Positions 24,077 through 36,685 of a DNA stretch of 64,000 nt are shown in pieces. Position 1 is the stretch's first letter. The number at the start of each line of letters is the position of its first letter. A model generated the notes under the pieces. That model worked only from the letters and a program-made list of their open reading frames with translations. It was not told the origin of the DNA and did not search any database. The position numbers and the translations under genes are program-made. The DNA is from Monarcha castaneiventris obscurior (lineage: Eukaryota; Chordata; Aves; Passeriformes; Monarchidae), in NCBI GenBank assembly GCA_026261815.1, contig JAMPIT010000230.1:8059001-8123000 (forward strand), read 5' to 3'.

Positions 24077-26262
24077 TCTGAGATGGGTCCTCCCAGGTGT
24101 TTTTTTTACCAGCTCACTCTGATGGACTCTGATGCTGAAAGATGCAGCTCAAACTGAGCCTGAGAAATTTCCTGTCACTCACACATACGCTTCAATGTTT
24201 GTGCTTTGTGCATTCCTCTGGTACAGTGAGATGTGCTTGTGAGCTGGGTGTCTCACCTCAGACTCTGCTGCCCAGGACTCACAGTAGCTATAAAAAGGTA
24301 GGCTGAAGTCAGAGTGAACCAATTATGCCAGAATAATTTTCAGGAATAAAGAGAACATTCAGTGCAGTAGTGATCACCCCAATTAATAATGGCTGCAACA
24401 GAAAATCTACTCATCAGATTAAATCAGTACTATCTTAAGACCCTTTTGGTCCTTAAACACAGCCAGCATTACATAATATGTCCCTCCACAGACACAATTC
24501 TATTCAGGAAAAATATGACCTCTCTTTCCTTTAAATCAAAATAATCATGCAATCACTTTGCCAAAGCTCAGTCTTAATAGACAGGAGCAACATAAGAGTT
24601 ACAGCCACTATATTTTCTCTGTCTGTCTATAACAGTTGCATGAAATTCATCTGTCTGAACAAAAAAATTTTGACACTGGGGTCTCAGAAATGTAAGTCAT
24701 TATCAGACACTACTGTCATTTTTTCAGTATCATTGTAATTTATTTAGGAATCTTTACATGACCATATTAATACTTACAGTAGTCGGGAGACTGGTGGAAC
24801 AACATTGCTTTTCTCAGATTTTCATAGGTGTTTCTCTATGGTATAAGCCATAACAGTCAGGAGACAGTGTATCCCTGAAAGATCTTGCCTAAAGGACAGC
24901 GTTATGATGGAGCAGGGAGGCGAGACAAGACACTTTTTTTTTCTATTGTCTTCTTTCAGCTTCTAATTCGTTAAAGGAAAAATGCCAATATTCTTCAAAA
25001 GTTCCAAGATAATTTCTTCCTATTTTAAAATCAGCTGCATGACACTTAAAAGGAGTTCTCTAAAGCTGATAACCTGCAGGAAATGACAGCAGAAGACTAA
25101 TGAGATGCACTTTTTTTTTAAGGAGGTAGAAATCACCATTGTTTGGGGATTTTTGCAACAGTTCAGTCCCATCTCATCAGACAGACTAATTCTTTCTGCT
25201 CACTACCCATCAAAGCAGAACAAAAGGTACATTCCTGAACTTCAGTTCAGGTCCAGTTGGTCAGCAGAACAGGGAACAGAGAAAATGTACTAGAATCTAA
25301 TGTACTACTATAATAATGAGATTCTAATAAAACAATAAATTATGAACACATCTAATTATAACCACTTTAAAATAGTGCTAGGTTGCATACAACATCAGTA
25401 ATCACTAAAAATAAGGATGTGACCTTCTGGATGACCATGCCAGCCTATGGCCTGTGTGTTTTTTTAAGAGCCTCATGCTCTAAAAACTCTGATGCATAAA
25501 CATGGGTGTCTTAGAGAATTCAAACCAGAACCCAGAAAAGACTGGTGCCTAGAAAATATCCATTTTTGTGTTGCTGCTATGTAACACATACTAACCTGCA
25601 CAACAGGTGTTGTGTAACCAGTGTAACGGTGCAGCTATTTTAGCATACACAGACCACTTAGGTTTGCACAGAAAACAACATTACAGGGCTAAGTACTGGC
25701 ATGGACATCTGTGAAGGTGCACTTAATGTATTTTCAGGGTGAGATGCCAGAATAAATATCTTAGCTATGCAGCAACATCTAGCTCTAAATATCCATAAGA
25801 TGTTCTATGGAAGGGTGATTTGCAGAGCTATAAAGAAAATTAGGAGATGCTACATATACATAGTATATATTTTTTTAAAAATATGTATATGGATAAATTA
25901 TCTTTTTTTTTTCCAGACTGCTTTTACCTCAATATTTTCCAAGCAATATTTCTTCATTGACCCAGGACAAAATTTTGGAATATTTTTGTAGTCCATAAAT
26001 AAAGGCTGAAGTCTGTTCACCTCGCTTCTAAAAAGCTTTATTTACAACATCTGGAGTTTTTTTCATGAGAAATCATGTAAGTTTGTAACTCTCATTTTTT
26101 CAAAAAAACCCCAATCATACATCTTGGGATTTGTTTGGTTGGTTGGTTGGTTGGTTGCTTGTTTTACATACATTTATAATTTTGAAATTGACTGTGCCCC
26201 TAACTTTTCCCTGGAATACAGAGGGAAGAAGGACAGAATTCCAAATATTTTCCATAGAAAGA
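24076..26262. other. Non-coding unique DNA
   Basis: No gene is recognised. AT-rich, with several short T or A runs and a (GGTT)n microsatellite at 26134-26157. Confidence 0.55.
26134..26157 (+). repeat. (GGTT)n microsatellite
   Basis: Five to six consecutive GGTT units follow a poly-A/CCCC stretch at 26101-26113. Confidence 0.9.
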
Positions 26263-26308
26263 CAGATTCATAATGGCTGGAAAAGACCTTTAAGATTGTC
26301 AAGTCCAT
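26263..26308 (-). mobile_element. CR1 LINE 3' end fragment
   Basis: AGATTCATAATGGCTGGAAA followed by AGACCTTTAAGATTGTCAAG and TCC is the reverse complement of the CR1 terminus. Only about 45 bases are recognisable. The element points left, away from the plus-strand CR1 that begins some 55 bases to the right. Confidence 0.75.
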
Positions 26309-26362
26309 GAATAAAAAGGGCAGAAATCAGCCCTTAAAAACACTTTGTGCTTTTAAAAAATA

Positions 26363-26455
26363 TCCTGCTCTAGTGGAATGTGTCCCTGCCAATGGCAAGG
26401 GGCTAGATGATCTTTAAGGTCCTTTCCAACCCAAACCATTCTATGATTCTATGAT
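26363..26455 (+). mobile_element. CR1 LINE, short 3' end
   Basis: CTCTAGTGGAATGTGTCCCT, then GCCAATGGCAAGGGGCTAGA, TGATCTTTAAGGTCCTTTCC and the octamer tail ATTCTATGATTCTATGAT form a well-preserved CR1 terminus. It is severely 5'-truncated and has no coding sequence. The intact tail suggests a fairly young insertion. Confidence 0.95.
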
Positions 26456-28539
26456 AAAAATGCTCTTCAGGTAATGATACTGCCATTATACAACACCATT
26501 AAATAACACCATACAGCCAGTAGAAAGACAGTTGTGGTACTCTTGAAAGTATTCAGCCACGTAAAGGAGGGTTGCCACTGTGATACATTAGCCATTGATT
26601 AATCTAACTCTTATTTTGAGGAACACCACACTGACAGAGAGCCGTAGGTATCAGAAGAACATGTCAGTATTGTGTTTCTCCCCCTTACAAAAAAAGAGTA
26701 AATTGGCGAGTTTAATGGAAAATAGTGTGTTAATTTCTATTAAGTACTTCCACTAATGCCCTTAGCAAAACTGCTGCTTTAGGTCCCTATTCACAGAGCA
26801 AAGTCAAAAAGCTTCAACACAAAAGGCCACAGAAACGGGGCTCCCTGAGATATGAGAAGAAAAGCAGGCAGAACTGAGGAGCTGTTCTCACCCAACACTC
26901 ACCTCTTCCACAACTCTGCAGCGGAGAAGTTTCTCTGCCCTTCAAGGTTCAACACAGCTGGCTCAGGCAGGGCCACAGGTGGAACAGCATGGGGAGCTCA
27001 CTCCTGAGCAGTTCTGCTTCTCTGCAGTGGCTGCCCTGCCAGACCGCTCCTCCTTCTTGGGAGCAGAGGACTTGCTCCTTCATTTCTCCCAGTTTGACTA
27101 CTGGGAGACATCCAAAGCTGGTGCCACTGCCCTGCCACCATCGGGCTGGGTGGCTCAGGTGTCCCTCTTAACAGTGGGCAAAGAACATCACCTGTCACCT
27201 TGCATGGCCCTACCCAGTCCAGATCCAAAATGAGCATCAAGGGCATCCAGCCCATCACTGTGGCTTGGATGGTGCTTGGTGCTGCCTCCCACTGTGCACC
27301 ATGGGGAGGGGAAAGCATGGAAAAAGATTTTGTTAATAACCCTGCACAAAGCAGCACAACCTCTTTCTTTAACAAATGTGTTACACTTCCAGAAAAATTA
27401 CTAGTTTTCTCCAGTCAAACTAGATTAATTTTCCTTTAAAGCTATTTTAGTTTGCTCAAGGCACCTTAAGCACCCTGTGTAAATGAATTAGGAATGACAG
27501 TTTCTCCGGTAAGGGGATAGGTGACCATGTTCCTTTCTTGTACAGTACATACTTTGTGAGAACAAAGAATATAAGCCAGCATGTTATCAGTATGCATGCT
27601 ATTTAAATGGCTCTCTCCCCTTGCTTTGTGAGAGTTTAACATCCCCAGTGATGTGTGGAGAAAGAGTTTGAAACATAAAAATGGGACTACAGATAACATA
27701 AAATTACTTCTCAGCAACAAACGCACATGTCTGCCAGTCTATAGATGTACTAAGTAGAGCACAGTGGAATTTAGCAAACAAATTTACAGTGTGTCAAAAG
27801 CTTCAGTGAGAAAGCAGATTGAGCAATGCTCTGTAATAATGGTACCTGTCCAAGGGTGCCCTGCCCATGTTGCAGGACATCTACTGCTGCACAAGGGCAC
27901 AAATCTTAACACCTTAAATCAGGCAGACAGTTATTTGTTCAACAGAATTTTCCTGGCTACCATATTCTTGTAATTCTGTGACCTTTTTGATACCTTTGAG
28001 AGACATCCAGTAATTAAACCAGACTTAAGAAGTCGTAACAGTGGGATGTTTTTTCCTAGGTAAAGGAGATTTCTGCTTACCTTAGAATATTAAATAAATA
28101 CTTAGTCTTAATTCCAAATTTATTTAAGTTTGGACTGCATGGGATAAAGCATCCCCTGTGTCTCTTCTTCTGATACACAATAAAATGCATGATAAGCTCT
28201 CTTTCAGCATCTATAAGACAAGCTAATAACATGGCCAGATATCCTGGACTGATGGGCATCCCCCAGGAGCAGGGCATGCAAGAAGGAGCACACAAGGCAA
28301 TGACAGAAGAATTGTTGCAGTGTGCTGTGAGGCTGAGATGTGAATCAAGTTATCAGGCAGGCTCTGGGGCTGGCAAAGCAGGCTGGGAAACAATTTTCAA
28401 TTTTTGTTCCTTTCAAACCAAGTGAAGGAGAACAGCTTCTGCTAAGAGCTAAACAAACTTCTGGAAAGTATTTATGTGCCCGGTTTGAGGTTTACCAACC
28501 CCTGTTCTAATCAAGGCATTTGGGTTTCATGTGGCTGAT
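26456..28539. other. Non-coding unique DNA
   Basis: The part at 26930-27310 is clearly GC-richer and is open in several frames on both strands (26979-27233 plus; 26998-27375 minus, 125 codons). No domain, splice signals or repeat family is recognised. It could be an old unclassified repeat or a non-coding exon. Confidence 0.5.
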
Positions 28540-28700
28540 GCTTTAGTTATGGAGTTACTCATTGCAGAAAGCCGTTGCCTTGGTAGCTGAGTGACCCAGG
28601 GGGTTAATAAAGCGAATTTCCACCCCAGAGATCTCTGATTCATGCTTGGCTTAACAGACAGCAGTAAATGAGTTTGGTGGTCTCAAACTAGCCCACAGAC
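28540..28700. promoter_or_regulatory. Candidate conserved non-coding element
   Basis: Repeat-free block with GTTGCCTTGGTAGC, GGGTTAATAAAGCG and AGTAAATGAG motifs and two CpGs in an otherwise CpG-poor area. No gene context. Support is texture only. Confidence 0.22.
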
Positions 28701-31190
28701 TCACTGTAAAATCCCAGCATCATTTTAAAGGAATTTATCATAGTTGGGATTTTCTATTCATAAGAGAGCTAAGACTGGAATAATAGGGTTATGTTTCAGG
28801 GCAGGATGAGAGGCCATTAAGTAATCCTAGTATATTATTAAGTAATGCAAGTTTAAATACATGTGCATAAAATGTCTGGAATTAAATAAAAAAAATAAAT
28901 TAATTCCATTACGAGTTTAACTTTTGACCAAATAGTTGCAAGGAAAAAGGGTAAAAAAAACCTTTCCCATAGTGTTGAAGACAGTGCTATTCCACTATGT
29001 ATGCAGGGAAAGCTACAGCTCTCCAGGAACAATAGTATCACTCCTTGTAGAAATGCAGTTTAGATTTAGTCATACAAAGATAATTAACTCCTTCATGCCA
29101 AGACGTGAGAAGTTTTTTTAAATACTTCTGTCAATGACAGTCCTTAAATACTTCTCAAGAGGCTAAAGGTTTAAAACTCACTGTGGACTGTTATCATTAT
29201 CCCACAGATATACCACCTTCTGAGGGCAATGTGTACTTTATTCTCAGGTTTATTAGCTCAACATTGTGCATCATGCAACTGTAGAAAAGTTTTTCCCAGA
29301 TAATTTTGAGACAATTCCAGAACAATGTCAACATCCTGACAGAAATTGTGCTTTTGCCTCTTTTGGAGGAAGTACATCTCATACACTTCACATTTGGTTT
29401 TCTGCTCTCCAAAGGGGCAGAAAGAAGGTTGGACTATGTTTTGCCTCTGCCCATAGCTCTGGCTAGATCACAAGCTGATGTAAATCAGCATCATTCTGCT
29501 GCGGTCTTTACCTTTCAGATGAATCTTTACTTATTCCCTCAGCCAGTGAGAAGTGAAGTCCAGAGCTGTCAGAGGGCCATCACTGGGCAGGTTTATCGAA
29601 AAATCCAACAGACTGTAGTACATTTTCTCTTTATAAAGTATAAACAGCCCACATGTTTATGGATGACAGTGGTACTGGGAAGGAGGTGAGAGGGAGAGAT
29701 GTGGGGACCGACAAATAGACTGTAAATTAAAATTAACTGCATCAGAAACTTGAAGGAAAGATACAAGTTGGGTGCTGTGCGTAGAAAATATCTTATTGCA
29801 GTCAAGCCTGACCCTGTTCCTTGAAAAGCATTTCTCTGATTTTTTCAGGTCACAAGTGGGATGGAAATGAGCCTCCGTACTGCTTCTTCACACATCCGGA
29901 TTTAATAGACTTTTTTCCACTGATAAAAGACCACTAATGAGTTCATTTTCAAGCTATTAAATTGGCTAGAATAGCTAGTTCTGCTGATGATTGCACAGAG
30001 ACCTGACGGTCACAGTGGGTTTTGTCTTTGGCTGTTAACCATTTGGTGCCTCACTGTTGCAATACAAATGTTTAACTAGAAAAGGAAGGGAAACCAAGCA
30101 AAAGAAACCTTGCTCTGTCCCTTGCTCCCCACCCATCTCTTTGTTCCACCCTTTCCATTTTGTGACTGTGTGTTTCTCAGATGCCTTTAAACACAAATAC
30201 TTCCTTCCCAGAGAGCTGTATACCAGCAGCACCTTCTGATCCAAACAATTAGAAGCACATTCACGACAACATTTGACTTTGGTTTTGGATGAGAGCACTA
30301 TTACTATTTTCCTTTGTTCACTGAAATGTTTTAATTCAGATTATGACAGGTCCTTCACCGGATATCACACGCATTTTTTGACTGGTCTGGAGCCTGTGTC
30401 CTTAAAAAATGCACATGTGGACTGCCCCAGGTTATACACTGCAGCCTGAAGTCCTAAGGGAACAACTTATTTCTTTAGCCATGATTGCAATTAAGGTAAT
30501 GCTAAGTGATTTCTCTTTTGGTTTAGATACATATCATTTGCAGTATCATGCAGTCCATCAACTTTTACAGGCAAACAATTAACTACACAGCTGCTTGGTG
30601 CTGTAACCTCTGCCCCCCGCGCTAGGGGGAGCAGGAATAGGTTTGCCTGACACTTGACAACACCATCTCTTTCTGTTCAGAGAAACTGTTAATGTAACTG
30701 TGTGACACACTGAAAATTTATTTGACCTCAGTGTTTAATATGTATATATCTCCAGTCCAGGAAGACAAATAGCAGCCAAAGGGGGAAAGGCAGTGACATC
30801 ATGTAACATTTTGGTACATGGGCCAGTAAGGAACAGATTCACAGACATCTTTGGAGAGAAACAGCAAAACATGAAAATGTAAGGTATTCCACCACTGTCT
30901 TCACAAACTTTGCTCCCAAAGATAGGTGTATCAAGTGTTGATCATTCTGTCAGAGCTTAACCAGTAAGTCACAGTCTACACTTCCTAAACCAGGAAATTT
31001 TTGAAGACACTGTTTTTTGTTTTTTTTAATTGCCTGGCTGCAGCCACACTGTGTCTATCCACAGCATCCCTTGAAAGGGGACTGCAATCAATCACCCCAT
31101 CCAGAATGGAGTTGCCACACGAGTGATGTGTCAGTGTCACGGGCTGTTTGTTTGGCTGTACCCAACCACGCTGCCTGCAGAGCAGTCACA
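28701..31190. other. Non-coding unique DNA
   Basis: No gene is recognised. The 127-codon plus-strand frame at 29306-29689 overlaps other frames on both strands and shows no motif. The stretch 29820-30010 is repeat-free with CACTAATGAG and TTAAATTGG motifs, weakly enhancer-like. Confidence 0.5.
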
Positions 31191-31400
31191 GCCTGGAGCC
31201 TTTTCTACAAAAGGCCTTTTGTCAATTAAAATCTTCACTCAGAGATTTAATTCATCCTATTAAAAGCATCAGAAGGCAACTTCCCCTTAATGGAAATATT
31301 ACTTGCCCCTTCAAAGGTTTCAATCTAGTATCTCCTGTTGGAACAAAGCTGTGCAAGTTTGAATTTATCTACAGGCAAAAAAATCTCGTCTTGTAAATAT
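31191..31400. promoter_or_regulatory. Candidate regulatory block with 16-bp palindrome
   Basis: ACAAAAGGCCTTTTGT (31207-31222) is a perfect palindrome whose half-site ACAAAAG resembles SOX/TCF-type HMG-box targets. It is followed by GTCAATTAAAATC, GATTTAATTC and CCTTAATGG motifs. No repeat family is recognised. The palindrome is seen; the binding role is inference. Confidence 0.35.
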
Positions 31401-33483
31401 TTGTAACTGCGTCTCAGAAGAATGATTTTTGAAGCTTAATATCTAGTCAGCACCAAAATGATGGTGATCTTATTATGAACATGGCAACAAGAAGTTACAG
31501 AACTTTAAATGTAATTATGTTCATGATTCCATTTCGTATGTGTTAAATTTTTGTGCTGCCTAATTTCAAACATCAAGAATCTGCTGATATTTCTGTTCAG
31601 TTAAATCCTATTCTCTATGTGATAATGCAAGTTACTTGTGGATAATTAGTTGAAACTAAAATGTAGATTAGAATAAGTTGACACAGGAAGAATATATTTC
31701 ATTTCAAAGAAAGGGAAAAACCACCTCTGAACCAAAAGCATTGTATTTAAGAAGCTTCAGTAGACAAGAGAAAATGTTGATTGGAAGAAAAGATGGCTAT
31801 ACACTGGAGACCTAAGAAAAAAAGAGTAAAAATCAAAATGCACTACTTTTTCTTCATTTCTCAACGCACCTCTAAAGACCCTACTTCTGAAGAACCTTTG
31901 TCAAACACTGGCGCATCCATTTAATTCTCCACAAATGGTAATTTTCTAAGTTATGCAGGCTCACCTCACAAAAGCCACTTCTTCTGTGACCTACTTACTC
32001 AAAATGCAAAGCAGGGCCCCCTGCCCACTGCTCTCAGAGCTGACAGACTTGTGCTCGGAGCGAGCAGCCAGAACGGCTGGGTTTGGCTTTCCTGCCGTGT
32101 GAAAGCAGTTGCAGGAGAGAGTCTGGATCATGCTGGAGCAGACAGCAAGGTCTGTCATTCTGAGGTGAGTCCTGAGTACTACAATGCTTTATGATGAAAC
32201 TCAGTCACGAGGCAAGCACTGTTCAACAGAGGTAAAACACGTAGCTGCTTCTCTAATGCTTGTTAAAGAACAGGTTTGGCACAGCGAGGCTTTTTATCAG
32301 AGAACCTGTTATAGACAGAGAACAGTCTGAGCAATACTCAAGTAAGTTACACTGGAGGAGCTTTTAAAGCTGACTACTTAAAATGCATGGCAATTCCATA
32401 TGGACATTTCCAAAGTGAATTAAGCTAAATCCAGTGAAGACCTCTTTGACTTTGAATAAGGGAGTTACCTCATATAGTTTAACAATGCAGTTTAAATTAA
32501 CACTTTCAGGCAATTTGAATTCAAATCTTGTCGTGAATGCTGTATGGGCAAAACACGAATTCCAGTTCTAGCAGTGCACTGTAGCAAAGAAATCTGTAAC
32601 AGGTGAGCAAGATTTCTGTCTCCATGACAATATTGCTTAGGTTTCTGAATAAATCCTAAATGGTATTTAGTACTATTTTTAGCAAGTCAATGCAAGAAGT
32701 ACTATTTAAAGTAATGGTTAGGATTGGAGTCTCGCCTTACTGTACAGGTCAAGAAATGTGGTCAAAGGTTGTAGACCTCAACTTCTGACCACCAAATGTA
32801 AAATTCAGGAAAGAAACTGGAAAAGGTCAATGAAAGCATTGACCAAGAAAGGTATCATTACCAAAGCAATGTGGCTATTGCAACTAGCCTCAGCTATTCT
32901 GAGACAGACAAAATGCTCACCATCAAGAAGCCATCAATACACATCGCACTAACAGTCCTGTCTGGCAGCCTCAATTCCCAGCCGTTGTGTTACAGGTTAA
33001 TAATTCATCTCCTCTCACCAGTCAGATTGTACCTTGACTCTAAGCCAATTCATAACAAATGCTATTATAAAATCACAAAAACCTCAGGTTAATCTAATGT
33101 TTAAGAAGATAGATAACCGAGTGCTGATGCAAAATTTTCTCTTTTCCTCTGGACTTTTCAAGGATTCGCAGCTTTTACAGTTCTTTTGTTTTGACATACA
33201 GGTGTTGCTGAACAATAACTGAGCTGGATTATTCTTGATGCACAACAGGGAATGATTATTTTTAAAAATGAAACACAAGGAAACCTTAGAAATTTCATTT
33301 GCATGTAATCAGCATCCGTTTCCCACAAACGCAATGCCCAGTCAACCAGAAGAAAAATGACTTTTAAAAGCAGGTGTTCTTTCTAATTATTTTTGATTCG
33401 AGCAAGGTATTAACGCTTATGTGCACCCAGGTTTACACTAATGTAACCTTGCTTGCCTGTCAGCAGGTTCCTGGTAGAGAAGA
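31401..33483. other. Non-coding unique DNA
   Basis: No gene is recognised. It includes a 14-bp AT-rich palindrome ATTTGAATTCAAAT at 32513-32526 and otherwise ordinary unique sequence. Confidence 0.55.
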
Positions 33484-33554
33484 GTACCTTTTGGTACTCA
33501 AAAGGTACCCAAAACTGGCGGTTTTAGTCCCCAAAACTGGCGTTTATAGTTCAA
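33484..33554. repeat. 10-bp hairpin followed by a 22-bp tandem duplication
   Basis: GTACCTTTTG (33484-33493) pairs with CAAAAGGTAC (33499-33508) around GTACT. Immediately after it a unit of about 22 bases containing CCAAAACTGGCG is present twice (from about 33509 and 33531), the second copy slightly changed. The local rearrangement may reflect replication slippage at the hairpin. Confidence 0.8.
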
Positions 33555-36544
33555 ATCAGCTAGTCCTGCTCTTGTATGAATAGCAGGTTGCACCTTGCCA
33601 TACAAAGCTGATAGCCAAGGTAAGAATAGAGCCCAGCCTGCCCTGCTGCTGCAGCGTGGAGGGAGGGTGCCACATGAACAGAACAGTAATGGTTAAATGT
33701 GCACAGAGAACTCTGAAATATTCAAGTTGTTTATTTCTCCAGGCTTACAAATTTGATTACCATGGAGCACAAAGCTATTAAAAATATGACCTTTCATACT
33801 GTACACTTGGCAAAAAGCCAAATAATAACTTTGTTTGATTTGGGTAGTATGATAGAGTGCCTATTCAGCTGGAAATAAAATTACTTTTCTTTACAGGAAA
33901 TTATACCTGGAAGACTAAATGTCCATCATGAACATAACACACATATGGAGTCATTAATTCAGACTCATGGCAGCCACTCTCAGAGAAGTAAAGGCACAAT
34001 GTTTTTAGGTGTAGCAGAAAAAGACGCAGATTTCTAATGCTCGTCTGGCATTTGCTCTGTGATGTGGACAAGTAAAATAAGTGCTGATAATAAGTGATAA
34101 GACAGAAGAAAAACCCAGGTTGTGTAACTAGTATGGCACAGATAGCTCACAATTCCTTGCCTTGAACAAGCAGGTCTATTTTTATGCTTTTTGATACACA
34201 AAGAGAAAATATGAATCCTATGCTGATGCTAGATAGATAGACATTTGATCTGACAAAACATCTCGTCAGTCCTTCCACTAATACCAATGGCAAAACTAAT
34301 AGATTTCAGTCCAGTAAGGAGAAAAATCAAGAAGATTGCATAGAAGAAAAAATGTTTGGATAGCTCTCTTGTTTTCAGGTGTGCTACACTGAAATCCATG
34401 AGAAAAATAAATCCTAAGAAGAAAGAAAATGGTAGGTGATAGGAAAGAAAATTATCATTTCAGCTTCCAGGTACCTTTGGCATTAAAGATTAGACTGGAA
34501 TGACACATGACAAACACCACCCTTGAAAAAAAAGTCCTGCATAATTAAATTTTCCCTTTACTCAAAACACTTTGATTAGCTGTTTGGCTGACTTCTATTG
34601 GTTTTTCTGATTATTTATTTATTTATCTATTTATGGGGGCACAGGCGATTTTCAAAATACTATTTTTCTGCAAAAACAATATTTCAGTAGACTGAAATTT
34701 TCAGTCTTCTCCATTGGTTGTTTTTTATTCTGCTTGTTTATTGTCATATGGTACTTTCTCCACAAATTATTTCCTTTGTTTCACATTTGCAAAAAGAAGA
34801 TCATTCTAATCAGAAAGATGTTATTAAAAGAAACTCACTGGAATATGCAGGACTACTGAAAAATCATGAATACCAGATGACTAAGAAATTGGAATGAGGA
34901 CTTTCTACTTCTATGGAAAGTTATGTGGACTCTGTAATTACCACCCATGGTCTGAAGTTTTATGTCTTGTCTGAAAATTGAATTTCCAGTGAGTTGCATT
35001 TTTCTATTTAGCTGTGAAAATCAGGCACAAGGGAATCACATTTCACTTAAAGCAAGGCATTAGGAGAGCAATGGCTATCTATCACTCTCCAACGCACTAT
35101 ACAGGAACGGCTTGAAAGAGGGATGACAATGAAAAAAAAAAAACCCAAGCATTCTTTAGAAAGGAATATTGTAAATCTTATTTCTTGCTTTGTTTTCTTG
35201 ACTTTTCTTATGAAATTGCTTTGGGATGTACGAGTTAACTCAGAAATTTAGACGAAAGTTGCATATCATATAATATCCTACTGAAAACAACTGTTCATAT
35301 CATACTCTCCAGTTTTGAGGAAATTTAACTAAGGAATTCTGGCCACATGGGAATTTTCCTTTCTATTCCCTCAGTTTTTTTCCTAAACCCCCCAAATTTA
35401 CATCCTTTTCAGTTTAAGAACACGTACTTCAAGTGCTCCAAAATTAATAAATTAATAAATAAACCCCTCAATACTTCAGGGCAGGTTTTCACTTTTTGCT
35501 GCAGAATCAAATCAGGTATGGAATCCAATTAAGCCTTCACTTTAGGCAACTTTTCATGTTCATATGCTCCACAGGCTTACTGTGACCCCTAAAAAAGAAG
35601 TAGAGGCAGCAATAAAAAAGGGTCCTGGCTCTGTAGCTGTGTCTTCATCAGCACAGGAGTTTTGAGAGCCCAGCTTCAAAGTCAGTCTCAAAAAACCCTT
35701 CCACCTCTGTCAACAATCATTATTCTTTTTTTTTTTTTGGACCTATTATCTTTTTTGCATTCCCTTTTGAAGTTAAAGCAGACTTTTGTACACAGGAGAT
35801 ATGGGTGGTCTAGGAACGGATACCTAGCACGCTTCAGTTTAAAAGTAATTTCCTCCTGTTACCTTTCTTGGGGGAAAAGACTGTGAGTTGTGTTTGAATT
35901 GAGTTTGGAGAGATACAGTTCTAAATATGGAGATCCTCTTTACTCATCCATAAGGAGTTTCAGGTCAGACTGAAAGTGTGCTGCAACATGACAAACTCCT
36001 GTGCCCTTTCATTTGCTCTGAACTCACTTCAGGGTTAAGAGACTAGTCACTTGTCAAGTGCCAAACAGCCATTAGTGTGGACTGATCAAGTGGAGCATGA
36101 TAGCAGAAAAAAACAGAGAAGGAAAAGAATGGATTTTATACAAATTATAAAGACACTGCTATGCATACAGCCCTGATCATTGGTTAACCAAAGCAAAACT
36201 GGACAAAGAAATGTTGTTTTTAGGTTGTGTAAAGGTATCCCATATCTTACACTGGCACTTACTTGCTACTTAGGGACTGCATATACATTGCACGTTGTCT
36301 TGTCTGCTGCAAAGATTAGAGGGATGAACTGCTCCTGCTCCTCTATGATACTGCCTTCCTCAGAGAATAGCAGCCACCAACTGCATAATGGAGCGATAGC
36401 AAACATATTAAGAAATGCAAGTCTCAAAGCATTCCTTCTGCTTTCTTCTGCTTATGGTGAAGAGTTACTCGTAATACATACATTGTGAAAGATCGAGAGG
36501 GGACCTCATCAGTGCTTTGTAATAGCTGAGTATAAATCCAAAGC
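33555..36544. other. Non-coding unique DNA
   Basis: No gene is recognised. Contains a short (TTTA)n tract at 34610-34634 and T or A runs near 35128 and 35730. Confidence 0.55.
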
Positions 36545-36685
36545 TCTATGGGTAGTATCCATGATTAATTGCATTTAGTCGACATTAGACTCTGTCATTA
36601 TCAGCTACTTGCTGCTTAGCACTTGCTATGCCGTTAATTATTGTTATGTGGCTCTAAGGGATGTTTTCGAAACGTTTCAAATTTT
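36545..36685. promoter_or_regulatory. Candidate conserved non-coding element
   Basis: Repeat-free block with ATGATTAATTGCATTTAG, GCCGTTAATTATTG and the palindrome GAAACGTTTC. This combination of homeodomain- and octamer-like motifs is typical of developmental enhancers, but no alignment supports it here. Confidence 0.27.

Noticed and set aside
29306..29689. 127-codon plus-strand frame
   Set aside because: Overlaps other frames on both strands and has no motif; chance opening.
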